The notes under the pieces: generated by a model
Database searches by the model: none
Seen by the model: the letters and a program-made list of their open reading frames with translations, nothing else
What the model was told of the DNA's origin: nothing
Source: Podospora bellae-mahoneyi
Taxonomy: Eukaryota > Ascomycota > Sordariomycetes > Sordariales > Podosporaceae
Length of the DNA stretch: 64,000 nt
Assembly (NCBI RefSeq): GCF_035222275.1
Contig: NC_085883.1
Coordinates: forward strand, 1,240,001 to 1,304,000
Direction: 5' to 3'
Position numbers and translations under genes: made by a program
Shown: positions 45,371 through 56,317 of the stretch, piece by piece
Layout: each line of letters opens with the position of its first letter
How positions within the stretch are numbered: position 1 is the first letter of the stretch

Positions 45371-45866
45371 CGCTGCTTCTGGAGGCGTGTCCCGCCCGCA
45401 ATCGTGGTGTTGCTAATTCGTGTAGAATGAAGTTCACGGAAGAAGACCGATTGAGAATATAGGTGCAAGGCAACCGGGTTGTGCGCCTGGCGTGTGGATC
45501 CGCGAAAGTCAAAAAAGCAGCAAGGCAGGTGAGCTTGTTCTCGTTTTTGGTGATGTGCTCTCTGGGCCTGGAGTTTGGACGCTTCGCAGTTGGAACTTGG
45601 ATGGCGCGTTTTGCCCTTTGACAGCCAAACCCCTGAAGTATAGTGACTTGAAATGGCGGGCGCAAACCGTTAAATGGGGCGTGCGTTTGAAGTACCGGTA
45701 CTTTGCAAGGCGGCACAGCTCCAGCCCAATCAGATCTTAATCAATCCCTGGTAGCATTTTCGAAATCTCAAAACCTCGCTCTCAAGACACCACCCGTCCC
45801 TCACATATTCACTTCTTCGCTCAGCCGCCTCGAGACCGAAACCTAGAGAGCCACTGGCAGTAGTAT
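45371..45866. promoter_or_regulatory. shared divergent promoter (IEC3 / MYG1)
   Basis: About 496 bp between two divergent start codons; it must hold both promoters and 5' UTRs. No specific site can be assigned with confidence. Confidence 0.55.
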
Positions 45867-46949
45867 ATGCTTCGCAACTTCATTCTAAAAATGACCGAGA
45901 ACGCAGCGAAACGCCTCAAGACGGACAGTGGAGTGGTTGCCATTGGCACTCACAACGGTCACTTCCACGCTGATGAGGCCCTCGCAGTTTACATGCTGCG
46001 CAAGCACATCCCAGCCTACGCCAACGCCAAGCTGGTCCGCACCCGTGATCCCAAGCTTCTCGACGAGTGTGACATCGTCGTCGACGTCGGCGGCGAGTAT
46101 GAGCCCGCCCGCCACCGCTACGACCACCATCAGCGCAGTTTTTCCACCACCTTCCCCGAGCGGGCCACCAAGCTGAGCAGTGCTGGTTTGGTCTACATGC
46201 ACTTTGGCAAGCAGATCATCGCCCGCCGTCTCAGTCAGCCCGAGGAGAGCGAGCAAGTTGAGCTCGTGTGGAATAAGATCTATCAGAGCTTTGTTGAGGC
46301 CCTCGATGCCCACGACAACGGCATCAGCGCCTACGATGCTGCCGGTCTTGCTGCCGCTGGTTTGGAAAAGAAGTTTTCGGACGGTGGTTTCACTCTCGGC
46401 GCCATGGTTGGCAGACTGAACCCCAACTGGAACGACCCAATCCCCGAAGACCCCGTCGCCGCCCAAGCAGCTGAGGACCAGCGCTTCGAGCTTGCCAGCC
46501 AGCGCATTGGCGAGGAGTTTGACCGCGGCCTGGACTACTTCACCTCGGCCTGGTTGCCTGCTAGAGAGGTCGTTGCAGAGGCTTTCGCGGCGCGAAACGA
46601 GTTCGACGCTGGTGGCCGCATCATGGTCCTCAAGAAGCAGTCTGCCCCCTGGAAAGATCATCTTTACACCTTCGAGGAGCAGAACCCCGAGGCCGGCAAG
46701 GTTCTTTACGTTTTGTACCCCGAGAAGCCCACCCCCGACGCCAAGTGGAGGATCCAGTGTGTACCCGAGACCAAGGACTCGTTCCAGAGCCGGAAGCCAT
46801 TGCCTGAGGCCTGGAGGGGTTTCCGCGATGAGGAGCTTGACAGCATCTCTGGTGTTCCAGGCTCTGTCTTTGTGCATGCCGCTGGCTTCATCGGCGGCAA
46901 CAAGACCTTTGACGGTGCTCTTGCCATGGCCCAGAAAGCTCTTCTATGA
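45867..46949 (+). CDS. MYG1: MYG1-family DHH-like exonuclease
   Basis: Single-exon frame of 360 aa. Family motifs are GTHNGHFHADEALAVYMLR, VRTRDPKLLDECDIVVDVGG, HRYDHHQRSF, KLSSAGLVYMHFGKQII, VEALDAHDNGI, FVHAAGFIGGNKTFDGALAM. The His/Asp clusters (HNGHFHADE, DVGG, DHH) match the metal-binding sites of DHH-type phosphoesterases. MYG1 (UPF0160) is reported as a 3'-5' RNA exonuclease working in nucleus and mitochondria. Two in-frame starts exist: ATG at 45867 (MLRNFILK.., short mitochondrial-type extension) and ATG at 45891 (MTENAAKRLKTD, with a basic nuclear-type patch), which would allow dual targeting. The gene is convergent with IGO1. Confidence 0.95.
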   Translation: MLRNFILKMTENAAKRLKTDSGVVAIGTHNGHFHADEALAVYMLRKHIPAYANAKLVRTRDPKLLDECDIVVDVGGEYEPARHRYDHHQRSFSTTFPERATKLSSAGLVYMHFGKQIIARRLSQPEESEQVELVWNKIYQSFVEALDAHDNGISAYDAAGLAAAGLEKKFSDGGFTLGAMVGRLNPNWNDPIPEDPVAAQAAEDQRFELASQRIGEEFDRGLDYFTSAWLPAREVVAEAFAARNEFDAGGRIMVLKKQSAPWKDHLYTFEEQNPEAGKVLYVLYPEKPTPDAKWRIQCVPETKDSFQSRKPLPEAWRGFRDEELDSISGVPGSVFVHAAGFIGGNKTFDGALAMAQKALL

Positions 46950-47791
46950 AGCCCAATCTGCCAGGAGTTTGAGACGTTGATTAGCCCATTGCTGCCCAAG
47001 CGGGGCTCTTGTGATTGAAAAAGGATGGGCGCATTGGGGTTGTAGGCTGCCATAGAGATGCATTGTGTCACTACATACGGCCATCAAAATTGCAAGCCGC
47101 CGAGGTCAAGACAGGTAGTTGATAGTAGCTTGGCTGCATTGTCTTTGTCCCCCTCATCGACCACCCCCAGTGAGTTCACGGCGTTGATCAAGTCCGTGGA
47201 TAACCAAAGGAGCTCGCACTTCTGCAGAGAGCTCAGATTACTTCTTCCTATCAATCTCGAAGGAATCGTTAAAGTAATACATACTTTAAATAAAAAAAGA
47301 AGTCAAAAAAGGAAAGAAGCTCAAATTTGAGGCTATTACCTTGTGTGCGCATATTCAAATTTCACATCCCAATGCTTCTCCAGTCTCGAAACTCACACTA
47401 GGCCCGCATTCTGTCCAGTAGTTGGCTGAATCAGCTTTCCATTTTGAGCGTCAATATTGACGAGAAAACGTGTGGCGGGCGGGCTTGGGGGTGCGAAACA
47501 AACAATGAACCCCCCGCAGCGAAACACCACCCAGTATGTAAGTTCCAATTTTCAATAAATTCAGAGAAGATAAGACCAATGCCCTTCCTCGCTCTTCTCT
47601 CCCCATCCCTTCCTACATTGTTCGTCACGATCGTTCATACATCAAACAGCAACCAACATCCGCAACAGGGAACCCGGGCCCTTTCCCCCAACCCAAAGAA
47701 ATACAGAACGCCCGCAGACACCAACAAAAGAGTTAAAAAGAAAATAGCAAGCCCTCATATCTCGTAATTTGAGTTGCCTCGAGTGCAACAG

Positions 47792-47823
<32 letters not shown>

Positions 47824-47908
47824 CATCTTTCTGCCTTCGGTTTCCCCCCCTGTTGTCCAGACCCCTTCTCTGGCCATCCTTGGCAGTAATCACGTACAAA
47901 TTGTGTGT
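46950..47908. other. convergent 3' region (MYG1 / IGO1)
   Basis: No supported coding frame. A (CT)14 microsatellite at 47793-47820 would read as GA in the 3' UTR of the minus-strand IGO1 transcript if that UTR extends this far. Confidence 0.55.
47793..47820. repeat. (CT)14 microsatellite
   Basis: Uninterrupted CT dinucleotides, directly visible, about 90 bp beyond the IGO1 stop codon. Confidence 0.9.
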
Positions 47909-48479
47909 TTATCGTCTAGTCGGAAGCTCGTCCTGAGCGGTAGGTGTAACAGCCGGCTCAGCACCAGCCTGACCGTTCTCTGCACCGGCACCAGAGACCG
48001 GGACACCCTTCTCGAGCTCCTCGGCACTGGTCTCCCGGTTAAGAAAGCTGCTCTCTTTGACGGGGCTGCCGGCCTGCATGCTGACATTGTGATGCTGATG
48101 GTGATGGTGGGGATGGAGGATGCTCCCAATGCCGTTGGGTCCGCTGACAGGGCTCGACAGATGGGGGATGTTCTCTGGAACGGGGTGCTGGCTGCCAACG
48201 GAGCCCGTGTCGACGCTGTCGCCCTTTCCGGCCTTGCTCATCGCGTAGTCGCCGCTGTCAAAGTACTTGCGCTCCTTGAGATGCTTGGCGAAGTGGTCCG
48301 ACTTGCTGGGGAGCTTGCCGTAGAGCCGGAAGAGGCGCTGCTCCTCAGGGGAGAGGGACTAGGTGGCGGAAGAAAGAGTGTCAGTTGGATTCTGAATTCA
48401 TCCCTATCCAGGGACAGGAAAGGCCATGGGAGACTGAACACACCTGGACATCGATCTTCTTCGCCTGGTGGGGATTCAT
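47909..48479 (-). CDS. IGO1: endosulfine-family protein phosphatase inhibitor (Igo1)
   Basis: Two exons, 48479-48444 (MNPHQAKKIDVQ) and 48358-47909, joined in phase 0 across an 85-nt intron (GTGTGT..CACCTAG), give 161 aa. The endosulfine core is LSPEEQRLFRLYGKLPSKSD, then HLKERKYFDSGDYAMSKAG. FDSGDY is the invariant motif whose Ser is phosphorylated by Greatwall/Rim15 kinase; the phosphorylated protein inhibits PP2A-B55. In yeast Igo1/2 act this way on entry into quiescence and stabilise mRNAs. The C-terminal 100 residues are a low-complexity tail with a His-rich run and a Ser/Glu-rich part and are not conserved across the family. Confidence 0.95.
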
Positions 48480-49845
48480 GATTGCGGCCTGGCTTTCTTT
48501 GGCGAATGGACGGTTTCGTGGTGGTTGCTCAAGAACAAAACTGAATCGCTAAAACAAATCGAAGGTTCCTCGCTCGATATGTGTGTGTGTCGGGATGTGA
48601 TGGTCGCGATGGTGAAAAAGAGACTAGACGCTTTCCCCTAGATGGATTTGCTGAAATGGCGGGTCAAGGTTTTGATTCTTGTCTGGTATTCTTGCGTCAA
48701 GAGAGGGGCACGATCGAGCTTCTGGACAGGACGGGAGGTGGGATGTCACTTCGTTCCGCTTGGGTAGAAGCGGCCCGGGTGGGGAGATTGGCGCGCCAGG
48801 CTGCTTAACCACTGGTCACCTGCTAACAATTGGCACTGCAGTGCTGTAGGTACTTATGCTCACAAATGGGTGGCTGGTTGCTGGGAACCTCAAAGAGAAC
48901 GGGGCATTTAGTAAAAAGAGGAAGTAAAGTAAAAAGCTCTTTGTTTTGGAGGTTGGAATGATAAAAATTAATCAACTCTGAACAGGAACATTGCCTTGGA
49001 AACGTTCTGATTATAATGGCCCTCTTATGTTTTCCAACTCGCAGGTTCATTGACCCAAACCCAAACCCGGGGCATCCGCCACCCACCTTGATATACCTCG
49101 CTTTAGGTAATCCTACACTGGACCTGCCTACCTGATACCATCTGATCACTTCCAAGAAACTTTCGGGCTTCACAATTGCTCTGCAACACCGCCGACTTTA
49201 TGCAACACTGTTGAGGGAACTGGGCATTCCTTGCACCTCTCTGTCGTCTGTTATAGAGATACTTCCAACCTCATAATCAACCACGGGACGTCAGCCAATG
49301 GAAAAAGCACGAGCCACATGCTGCCCTCCGCTCCCTGAGCCATCCAACCCATGAACAGGCTACCGTCTAATAAAGACTTGCGTCAAACATCTCTATTAAC
49401 TCGATCCATCATCACGCGATACATGTAATCCCAAAATGCAACAAAATTTAATCTCTATGTTTGTCATGCAATGTGATCTCTGTAAATAAATTCTACCATG
49501 TTTCCCTGGCTCTAGCTCTTGGCAACATGTCTGGTCTGGAAACAAGGCTCGCCAGGGAGCGCCAGTGCGATGAGCCTTGTCATTCTATGCATTGTATTTT
49601 CTGTCAATCAGGCTATAGTGATCAAAGAGACGGTGAATTTGACGTACTTCAGGTGTACAAAGCCATCCATGGCCTTGGGCGAGTAGCTAGAGCCGTGGAC
49701 GAGAGCAAACTTATTCCTTGTAGTAACACGCTACACGCTTGGCCACGAATTCCCAGAAAAGACTAATAACCAGAGAAACTACATTGCATTCACCCATTCA
49801 TGGAAAGATAATCTAACCAGCCACTCTACTCGGCTGGGAAAGCTG
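48480..49845. other. intergenic, no gene recognised
   Basis: About 1.4 kb that includes the IGO1 promoter and the 3' flank of the ureidoglycolate lyase gene. Short frames lack domains. Confidence 0.5.
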
Positions 49846-50682
49846 TCACAGCCTCGCCAGCCTCGAACCCATAGGCTCCAAGTCTTGAGGCTTGGAGGCC
49901 GGGGTCAACTCAACAACAACCCCTTGTTTTCCTTCCCTTTCAGCCTTGAAGTAGATCTCTTGACAGTCCTCTTCTCCGACTCCATTCGCAAACTGCACCA
50001 CCAGAAAATCAAGGGCTGTGCCAGGCTTCCCAACAGCCACCATGGGCGCGTGCCAAGTCCCCGCACCGTATGTCACAGCTTGCTTGCCTGTGGCAACGAA
50101 GGCACGCAGTCCGCTGAGATCAGGAAGTCCCCTGCCAGGGAGGGGGCGGGGATAAGAGGCTCCTGCTTGGTCTGTGGTCGTGAGATTCGCTGGAACTGGC
50201 AAATCTGCGTCTGCATCAGCGGGTGGGAGGGTAGGCGCCACGATAACAAGATAGTGCTGATTTTCAGGTGCCGAGAGAGGGATAAAAGTCTGGGTTGTGA
50301 AAGGATGGCGCTCCAATACACGCACAGGGAATGCGGTAGCTGGTGGTGGTGGTTGTGACGGTGACGCGGACGAGGTTGGGATACTGATCCGTGAAGCACA
50401 GATGAAGATGTTCATTACCGAGACCCCTGGGACGGCACTGGGAGCCTGGGGGTAGAGGTTGATTTGGCGAGAGACATGTTGATATTTAATGGCTGAGCAT
50501 TGGTTGGCGGAGATTCCATCAAAGGGGAGTGAGGGTACTGATGTGGCAGAGAATGGGTGCAAGTCTGGTCGAGGGTTGTTGATCACGTCCCCGAACGGAG
50601 CGAAAGCTTCCCGGGTGAGGGGTACCGCTTCGAACACCAGTTTTGGAACAGTAAGCGTGATGTTCTTGGTTGGAGAAGGCAT
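49846..50682 (-). CDS. DAL3: ureidoglycolate lyase
   Basis: Single-exon frame of 278 aa. Family features are the N-terminal EAVPLTREAFAPFGDVIN, the central VMNIFICA and VLERHPFTTQTFIPL (the L-E-R-H-P-x-T-x-Q block at the active site), HYLVIVAP, LRAFVATGKQAVTYGAGTWH (G-x-WHAP motif), and the C-terminal FLVVQFANGVGEEDCQEIYF. The enzyme splits ureidoglycolate to glyoxylate and urea, the last step of purine and allantoin use as a nitrogen source. The protein is longer than bacterial AllA (about 160 aa) because of Pro/Ala-rich insertions between the strands, common in fungi. No other purine-degradation gene lies in the window, so there is no cluster here. Confidence 0.93.
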   Translation of the reverse strand: MPSPTKNITLTVPKLVFEAVPLTREAFAPFGDVINNPRPDLHPFSATSVPSLPFDGISANQCSAIKYQHVSRQINLYPQAPSAVPGVSVMNIFICASRISIPTSSASPSQPPPPATAFPVRVLERHPFTTQTFIPLSAPENQHYLVIVAPTLPPADADADLPVPANLTTTDQAGASYPRPLPGRGLPDLSGLRAFVATGKQAVTYGAGTWHAPMVAVGKPGTALDFLVVQFANGVGEEDCQEIYFKAEREGKQGVVVELTPASKPQDLEPMGSRLARL

Positions 50683-52184
50683 ACTGAAAGATCGAGGCGC
50701 CAGTTACCCAATTTCGGTGATGAATCGGACGCGGCAACGGTGATGTTGACGACGGTCCCGGTGTTACGGTCGGTTTATTGAGTGGCTCCTTGGAAGTAAC
50801 AGAAGATGGTGGGGTCTGCGGCCCCCTCCGAGAGGCATATGGCGACAGATCGGAGCATTTTCTTCGTGCACCAATACCATCACACTAGCCTAATCATCTC
50901 AAACAAGAAAACCACTTTCCAAGCAGCTCGGTAATTAAATTCCTTATCGTTTACCATGGTGCGTTGCCAATGTCTCGTCTCTGATTGAAGCGGCAATGCG
51001 TGCCACACACTCTACCAAAATAACAACTCAAGCCCGGGTTCCAAAAGACAAACATCGGCTGTCACTCTCTCCGCACAATACATTTGCGGTTCACGTTATG
51101 GGGTAAACAGACATGGGCTCTAGGTAGGCGGGTTAACAATCTCTACCTGTTTTAGACGTGCTAACAATGTTGCTTAAGACTCATGCCGTTGTTTGTTCAG
51201 AGTAGCCAGCTCCCAAGGACCCCATACATCCATGGCAATCATTGAGCAAGTGTCCTCACATACTCGACAGACATGGGCATCTATACAGCTGCTTCAACCA
51301 GTTCTGTAGTCTCAAATCACATCCGAACACCCGGGAGGGGTTTCCTATTTTTAGCCTCGCCAATGATTATACACGGAACGGCAATCTCACGATTTTGCGG
51401 CTACCAATCCCTTCCGGTCCTCAATATCGAGCCTCGGGGTTGGGTGGACAAGGACCCTGCGATAACGTCCACCAGAGGCGTCATCCATCATGCTGGCCTC
51501 ACCACGGAGAGCTTTTCCGTTTGAACAATCCACACCAGAAACCCAAAGCAAGAACTGGCCGACAGCGGTACCCGCCTCCTATATATTGAGTTGGACACCA
51601 CAAGTGATCTCCAGGCCCTTGCGGCCGGTAACAGACGAGCTCGGTTAGATTGTCCATATCATCATTACTCATAATGAATATTACATGACAGGAGACAAAA
51701 CAAGGTCTTCTGCCAGGCGCCCCTCCGCCATGTTGCCGGACTTCACACCCAACACTCCCTAGGATATTCGGGTATGTTAAGTCCCACGCAGCGGACATAT
51801 AATTGTCAGCTGGGATAGGACGGCTGCTCGCAAATAAGAGGCTATCTGCTAAGCGGGCGTGTATTGCAGTCACTAGGGCTGTCTTCTAACAGGCTGAATG
51901 CAAGTCAATATTATGACTCTGCGATGCAATATGGTTCTATCTCTCACTGTTCCAAACACCCAGGTATCTGGTCCCTTGGAGACAGTGGCCCTTTCCAGTA
52001 TCCCTGTCGGAATGGCACCGAACTAGTTAAACGATAGCATTCGATGGCAACGAAGTTTGAGTGGTCCCATAGTCCCGGATCAGGGCAAACGTTGATATAA
52101 GTTAACACAGCCCGAGTCCCTTGCGTCCGCCAGGATTGTCAGCTCTCACGGCTACCGTAATCCAGCTCTGTTGTTCTAAATAAG
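50683..52184. other. intergenic, no gene recognised
   Basis: About 1.5 kb between divergent genes (ureidoglycolate lyase -, Thr-rich secreted protein +). A minus-strand frame at 51499-51873 (Cys- and Gly-containing) was considered but not accepted. Confidence 0.5.
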
Positions 52185-53700
52185 ATGGGGCAAAGCAATT
52201 TGAAGTGTCTCTGGGCACTGTTCATGTTTCTGGCTATCGGCTTCGGTTCCGCGTGTACGAGCTACGGTGTTGACTATTCCAACGGAGGCGCATATTACAT
52301 TGACGGCTCATCGAACCAATATTTCAGTTTCGTCACTATATTTCAAGGTAGGCGGCTGCTTGGGATGAGCATGACGACCTGTAAAAGCAGACGTGCTGAT
52401 GTTGCCCGGCAGGATGTAATCAAGAGTCGATCAGCCCGGTCCTCATCGGGCCAGACAACAACCAATATGCGTGTTCAGCCATCAGGACCGAGCAAGCCGG
52501 TGTACAAGTCACATCGACCTGGTAAGAAAGAACGCTGTCCAGAAAAAGAATTGCGAGTTGAAACTGTGCTAGTGGCATTCCTTTCTCGGCCATGAAGTCA
52601 GGGAACTGGAAGATTATTCTATCCGGAACCCAAGTTTCATCACAACGCACCTTCTCGGTAACAGTCGGCACGCCTGAGACTACCTGGGTCACGGTAAGAA
52701 GGGTGTGTTCAACCACATGAAGATCATCACCTAACAAGACATCTGCAGGCGACACCAACCGTTGTTGTCGGCGTTACTACTACAGCAAGAGCCTCGACTG
52801 TTTTGACTACCATTGTGCAGACTCAGACTCTGATCATCGTACCCCGAACCGTTACTGCAGCATGTAGCGGACCTACCCGGACAGTCACAAGCTATCCACA
52901 AGCACCGACGGCCACAGTCAGATCGACGGTCACCCGGACAGCAACTGATAGGCAGATAACAAGTTACTGGACCACCATAGTCACAACAACAGCAAAGTGC
53001 AATTATCCTACCAGTACGTTGTATTCCTGATCTGGCAGGTGTAAGAATGCTGAAGCGGCCATCGTGGTGTGGCGAGAGGGACGAGAGAAGGCTCCAGCGA
53101 AGACACTCCGGTTCTAATGTCACTGTGTTAGGAAAACGAGATGTAGCTGCGACTCCCGCCGCACAGGTCGCCGCAATCACATCGACATACACACAAACCA
53201 CATATACAGTCACCAGGACAACTACGACAACTGTTGCTGGAAGGGTGACTACCGAAACTGGTGAGTTCCTCGGCTGTCCTAAAACGCCTTCTTTCCTTCA
53301 TAATGAATGTATGCTAACCCGAAGTAAAACAGTCCTTCGAACTACGACAGCCACAGTGTAAGCACCCTTCCGTAGCAACAGCACTCTCCTCGCTCTTCTC
53401 TTCTGACAGCTAACACTGGTCTTTCCTCCAGCACCCCTCCGCCATCAACGGCATGTGTAGGAAACGCACCTGGTTCCACTGTGACTGTTATCAGGACAAA
53501 GAGCGCCGTAACCGAAACGAACGTTGTATATTTAACGAGCCATCTGTCTGGCACTGTCTGGGTTGGGTATGTGGCTGCGTTACTCCATTTTACTGATACG
53601 TGCTAACAGTATTCTCTTTAGCCAAACGCAATACACTACAATTTCCAACCCTGTCAGCGCTACAGCTTGCTGGAGAGCAGGTGGGTGGTATGGAAAGTAG
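52185..53700 (+). CDS. secreted Thr-rich Cys-containing protein, eight exons
   Basis: Exons 52185-52347, 52413-52521, 52573-52693, 52749-53013, 53132-53260, 53333-53357, 53432-53566 and 53622-53700 sum to 1,026 nt, or 341 aa. All seven introns have good donors (GTAGGC, GTAAGA, GTAAGA, GTACGT, GTGAGT, GTAAGC, GTATGT) and phase-matched acceptors; several have GCTAAC branch sites. I do not recognise the family. Residues 1-22 form a signal peptide (LWALFMFLAIGFGSACTS). An N-terminal domain of about 110 residues with paired Cys follows (YGVDYSNGGAYYIDGSSNQY, ACSAIRTEQAGVQ, TCGIPFSAMKSGNWKI). The rest is Thr/Val-rich with TVT and TTT repeats, probably O-glycosylated and extended, with a KR site (RKRDVAA) that a Kex2-type protease could cut. 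It ends SATACWRAGGWYGK with no GPI-type hydrophobic tail. It may be a wall or secreted protein. Confidence 0.7.
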
Positions 53701-54020
53701 TAGCCTACGACATCCACATGAGCACTTTAGATCCTCGGAGAGAGATCTGCAATTGCCTGACAATTGTTTGCGGGCATGTTGAAGGATTGTGAATAACATT
53801 ATCCTGGCACTTTCTGATACGCCGCAAAGGTTGGAGCATTCCATATACTTGATCATCGTACAACACTGCCCATCGGATTTTGACGATAAATGTGTCCAAG
53901 TACTCATGCACAACACTCTTCCAGTTCCATTATGGGGAGAAGCATTTAGTGTTAAGGGTATAAGTAAAGACTCTTAAACCAGGCCCGTGAATAACCATGT
54001 CTGTGATCGTGAAGTTGACT
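53701..54020. other. convergent 3' region
   Basis: 320 bp between the stops of the Thr-rich secreted protein (+) and the MFS transporter (-). No gene seen. Confidence 0.6.
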
Positions 54021-56317
54021 TCAAACACCGTCATCTTCATCGCCTTCAAGCCATATCTCATGCCCATTACCCTCGTGTACGAAGAGACTTGCCACAATCC
54101 CACCTATCGCAATTGCGCTGAGGCACCAGAATACAGCACCAACAACGCCCCGTGCCAGACCCTGCCCATACAAAAACCCTCCTAAGAAGGGGCCCACTGT
54201 CCTTGAAAGACTCGAGACGCTCTGCCCAATGCCATGCACTGTCCCCAGTACGCTTGGATGCGGCGTACAATTATTTACCAGAATCGTCTGAGCAGGCAGT
54301 GCAAATGTCCGGCCAATGACATGGAAACAAAGCACGCCCGCGATGGCAAGCCACACAACAAAACCATCCTTGGGTGCCGGCGGCGGAGAGAAAGAGGGGA
54401 CCAAGCTCAGATAAGGTGCGATGAAGTAGGTAAAGGGGAAAAAGAGCAGAAATAACCGCCAGCTCCGGACGGTGCCGAGCCGGGCCGAAAGCCAGGGATA
54501 GATGCCAAGCTGGAGAGCAATACCAAGAACACCCAGGATAGCCATGGCCATGCCGACTTCACGAGGATGTAGACCGAGACCTCCAGTGAATATAAACGGA
54601 AGATGCCGCTGGAAGGCGTCGGGTGATTCTGGGCCTTTGGCTGGATCGTAGACTGGGGTTGAGAGAAATACGAACCAGAGTGAGTTGAACGTGCCCACGT
54701 GAAGGGACAGAAGACAGCTAGCTGTGAACGTGGAGACTACGTTTGGCGTGAAGATGCGGCGGAAAGGGAGTCGTTGTGTGTAGCGTCGTCTGGCATATTT
54801 TGGCTTGAAAGGGGCTACATCTAAAATGGAGGACTGCTGGGAGTCTGCGCCATGGGTAAGAGGGTGGGTTTCGATATCGATAGTGGTAGGGTCTTCAGTG
54901 GAAAGGCGTGAGTACCCCCCCTTGGATCTCTTGCGAGATACCCACAGTTTTATGCTCTGTCCAATTTCCAAGCCTCTATCACGTTGATCGGCGCAAAGGT
55001 CAAGTGTCTGTGGAGAGTTAGTATTGGTGAAAGGATAATACGATGAGCTGGGTCACAGCACTCACTTCTTCGAGAAATAGCCACACAAGAAGCATAGCAC
55101 AGAAAAGAAAGATTGCCGAGAGGATGTTCGGGGCAGCATACGGGAACTCATGGAAGAACCATACGTCTCTGAATAGGGATGGGTAGCTACTTGCTGGATC
55201 GGAAAGGATACCACCAAGTACTGCAGCCAGAATGTGTTAGCGAGCACCCAGAAAGTCCTGCTTGATACGTACTCGGTCCAATGATAGTCCCAATGTTGAA
55301 GGTCATTGGAAGTAGAAGAAATGCTCGCGACTGATATCTATTATACCGGTTAGAGCTCGCCCACCGTGCCACTTGACTGTAAGCATACTTTTTCTCCTGT
55401 ACCGTTTCACTGATCCTGCAAGATAAAATGGATATTAGCGAGATGATTGGGTTGTTAGCAGAGGCATTATCCTACATGGTTCTTAACACTCCCACGTTCC
55501 CATTGGTGATCCCGCCGAGAGACCTGAAGAAGAGGGCTTGCCAAAAGGTGGTCGAAAAGCCAAATCCGAGGCACGAGATCACTAGACATAAATATGATGA
55601 GCCAAACTGCAACAAGGTGATGGGTTCTCGGGTCAGTCTTACTTGTCCCAGCAAGGCCAATGAGCAAGACGGTTTTGCGCCCAAACCGGCGGGAATCAGC
55701 AACTCGACCCCACATCATTGATGTCACGAACTGAGCGGCAGTGAAGCTAGCACTACATGATGCCACCGGACAAAGTCAGTCTCGTGCCACTTGCTGCCTA
55801 GTGGTGGTGGTTTACACATGAGGACTGGAATAGCACGAACTGCAAGATGCCTGCCTGGCTTGAAATGACAGAATCTGGCAGGCTTGTGTCAAACCATTTC
55901 AGTTGATAATACATATATGACTACAGCTTTCTTAGCCAGGATCCAACGATCGTTGAGATGCCGTAGAAGCCCTACCTGTAATGAAGTCTGCACAAGTGGT
56001 TCACTCAACCTGGCAAGGGTGATAAAGGTGAGTTGGTCTTTGCGCGGAAGGTCTCTCCAGGCGACCGTCTTCGCACCAGAAGGAGTCTGAGAGATATTGG
56101 CGTTGAGCCCCGAAGGTATCACACTGGGCATGATTCCAGCGATTGATACGGTGCTGTTGGTGCCGTGACTTGAAGCAGAAGACTCGGCTTGTAACTCCGA
56201 GTCGGAGAGCAACCTGGAGTTTATGGATCCGTCGTCTTGATTGTCGCCAGTAGAGTAGCTTGCTGGGGCCGTGGCCGTGGTCTCAACAGCCCCTCCATGA
56301 CCGGAATTGCTACTCAT
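54021..56317 (-). CDS. MFS transporter of the ZIF-like / YCR023C type
   Basis: Eight exons (56317-55976, 55920-55841, 55752-55643, 55581-55476, 55415-55389, 55337-55273, 55220-55066, 55007-54021) sum to 1,872 nt, or 623 aa, with every phase matching. The first 90 residues are an acidic Ser-rich cytosolic tail. Transporter blocks are DLPRKDQLTFITLARLSEPL, TSLQSYMYYQLKWFD, SSQAGIL, the MFS motif-A region WGRVADSRRFGRKTVLLIGL, ISCLGFGFSTTFWQALFFRS, GGITNGNVGVLRTMISE, FLLLPMTFNIGTIIGPILGG. The C-terminal exon holds six more spans, with VGMAMAILGVLGIALQLGIY and GTVHGIGQSVSSLSRTVGPF. This matches fungal multidrug/Zn-facilitator-like major facilitators; the substrate is unknown. The exon 2/3 junction uses donor GTTCGT, chosen to yield ILHASFTAAQF. 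That junction is the least certain. Confidence 0.88.

Noticed and set aside
45885-46877. 330-codon frame antisense to MYG1
   Set aside because: It mirrors a long GC-biased coding gene and has no family features; shadow frame.
51499-51873. 124-codon minus-strand frame with several Cys
   Set aside because: No signal peptide, no splice partner and no family features; not strong enough to call.
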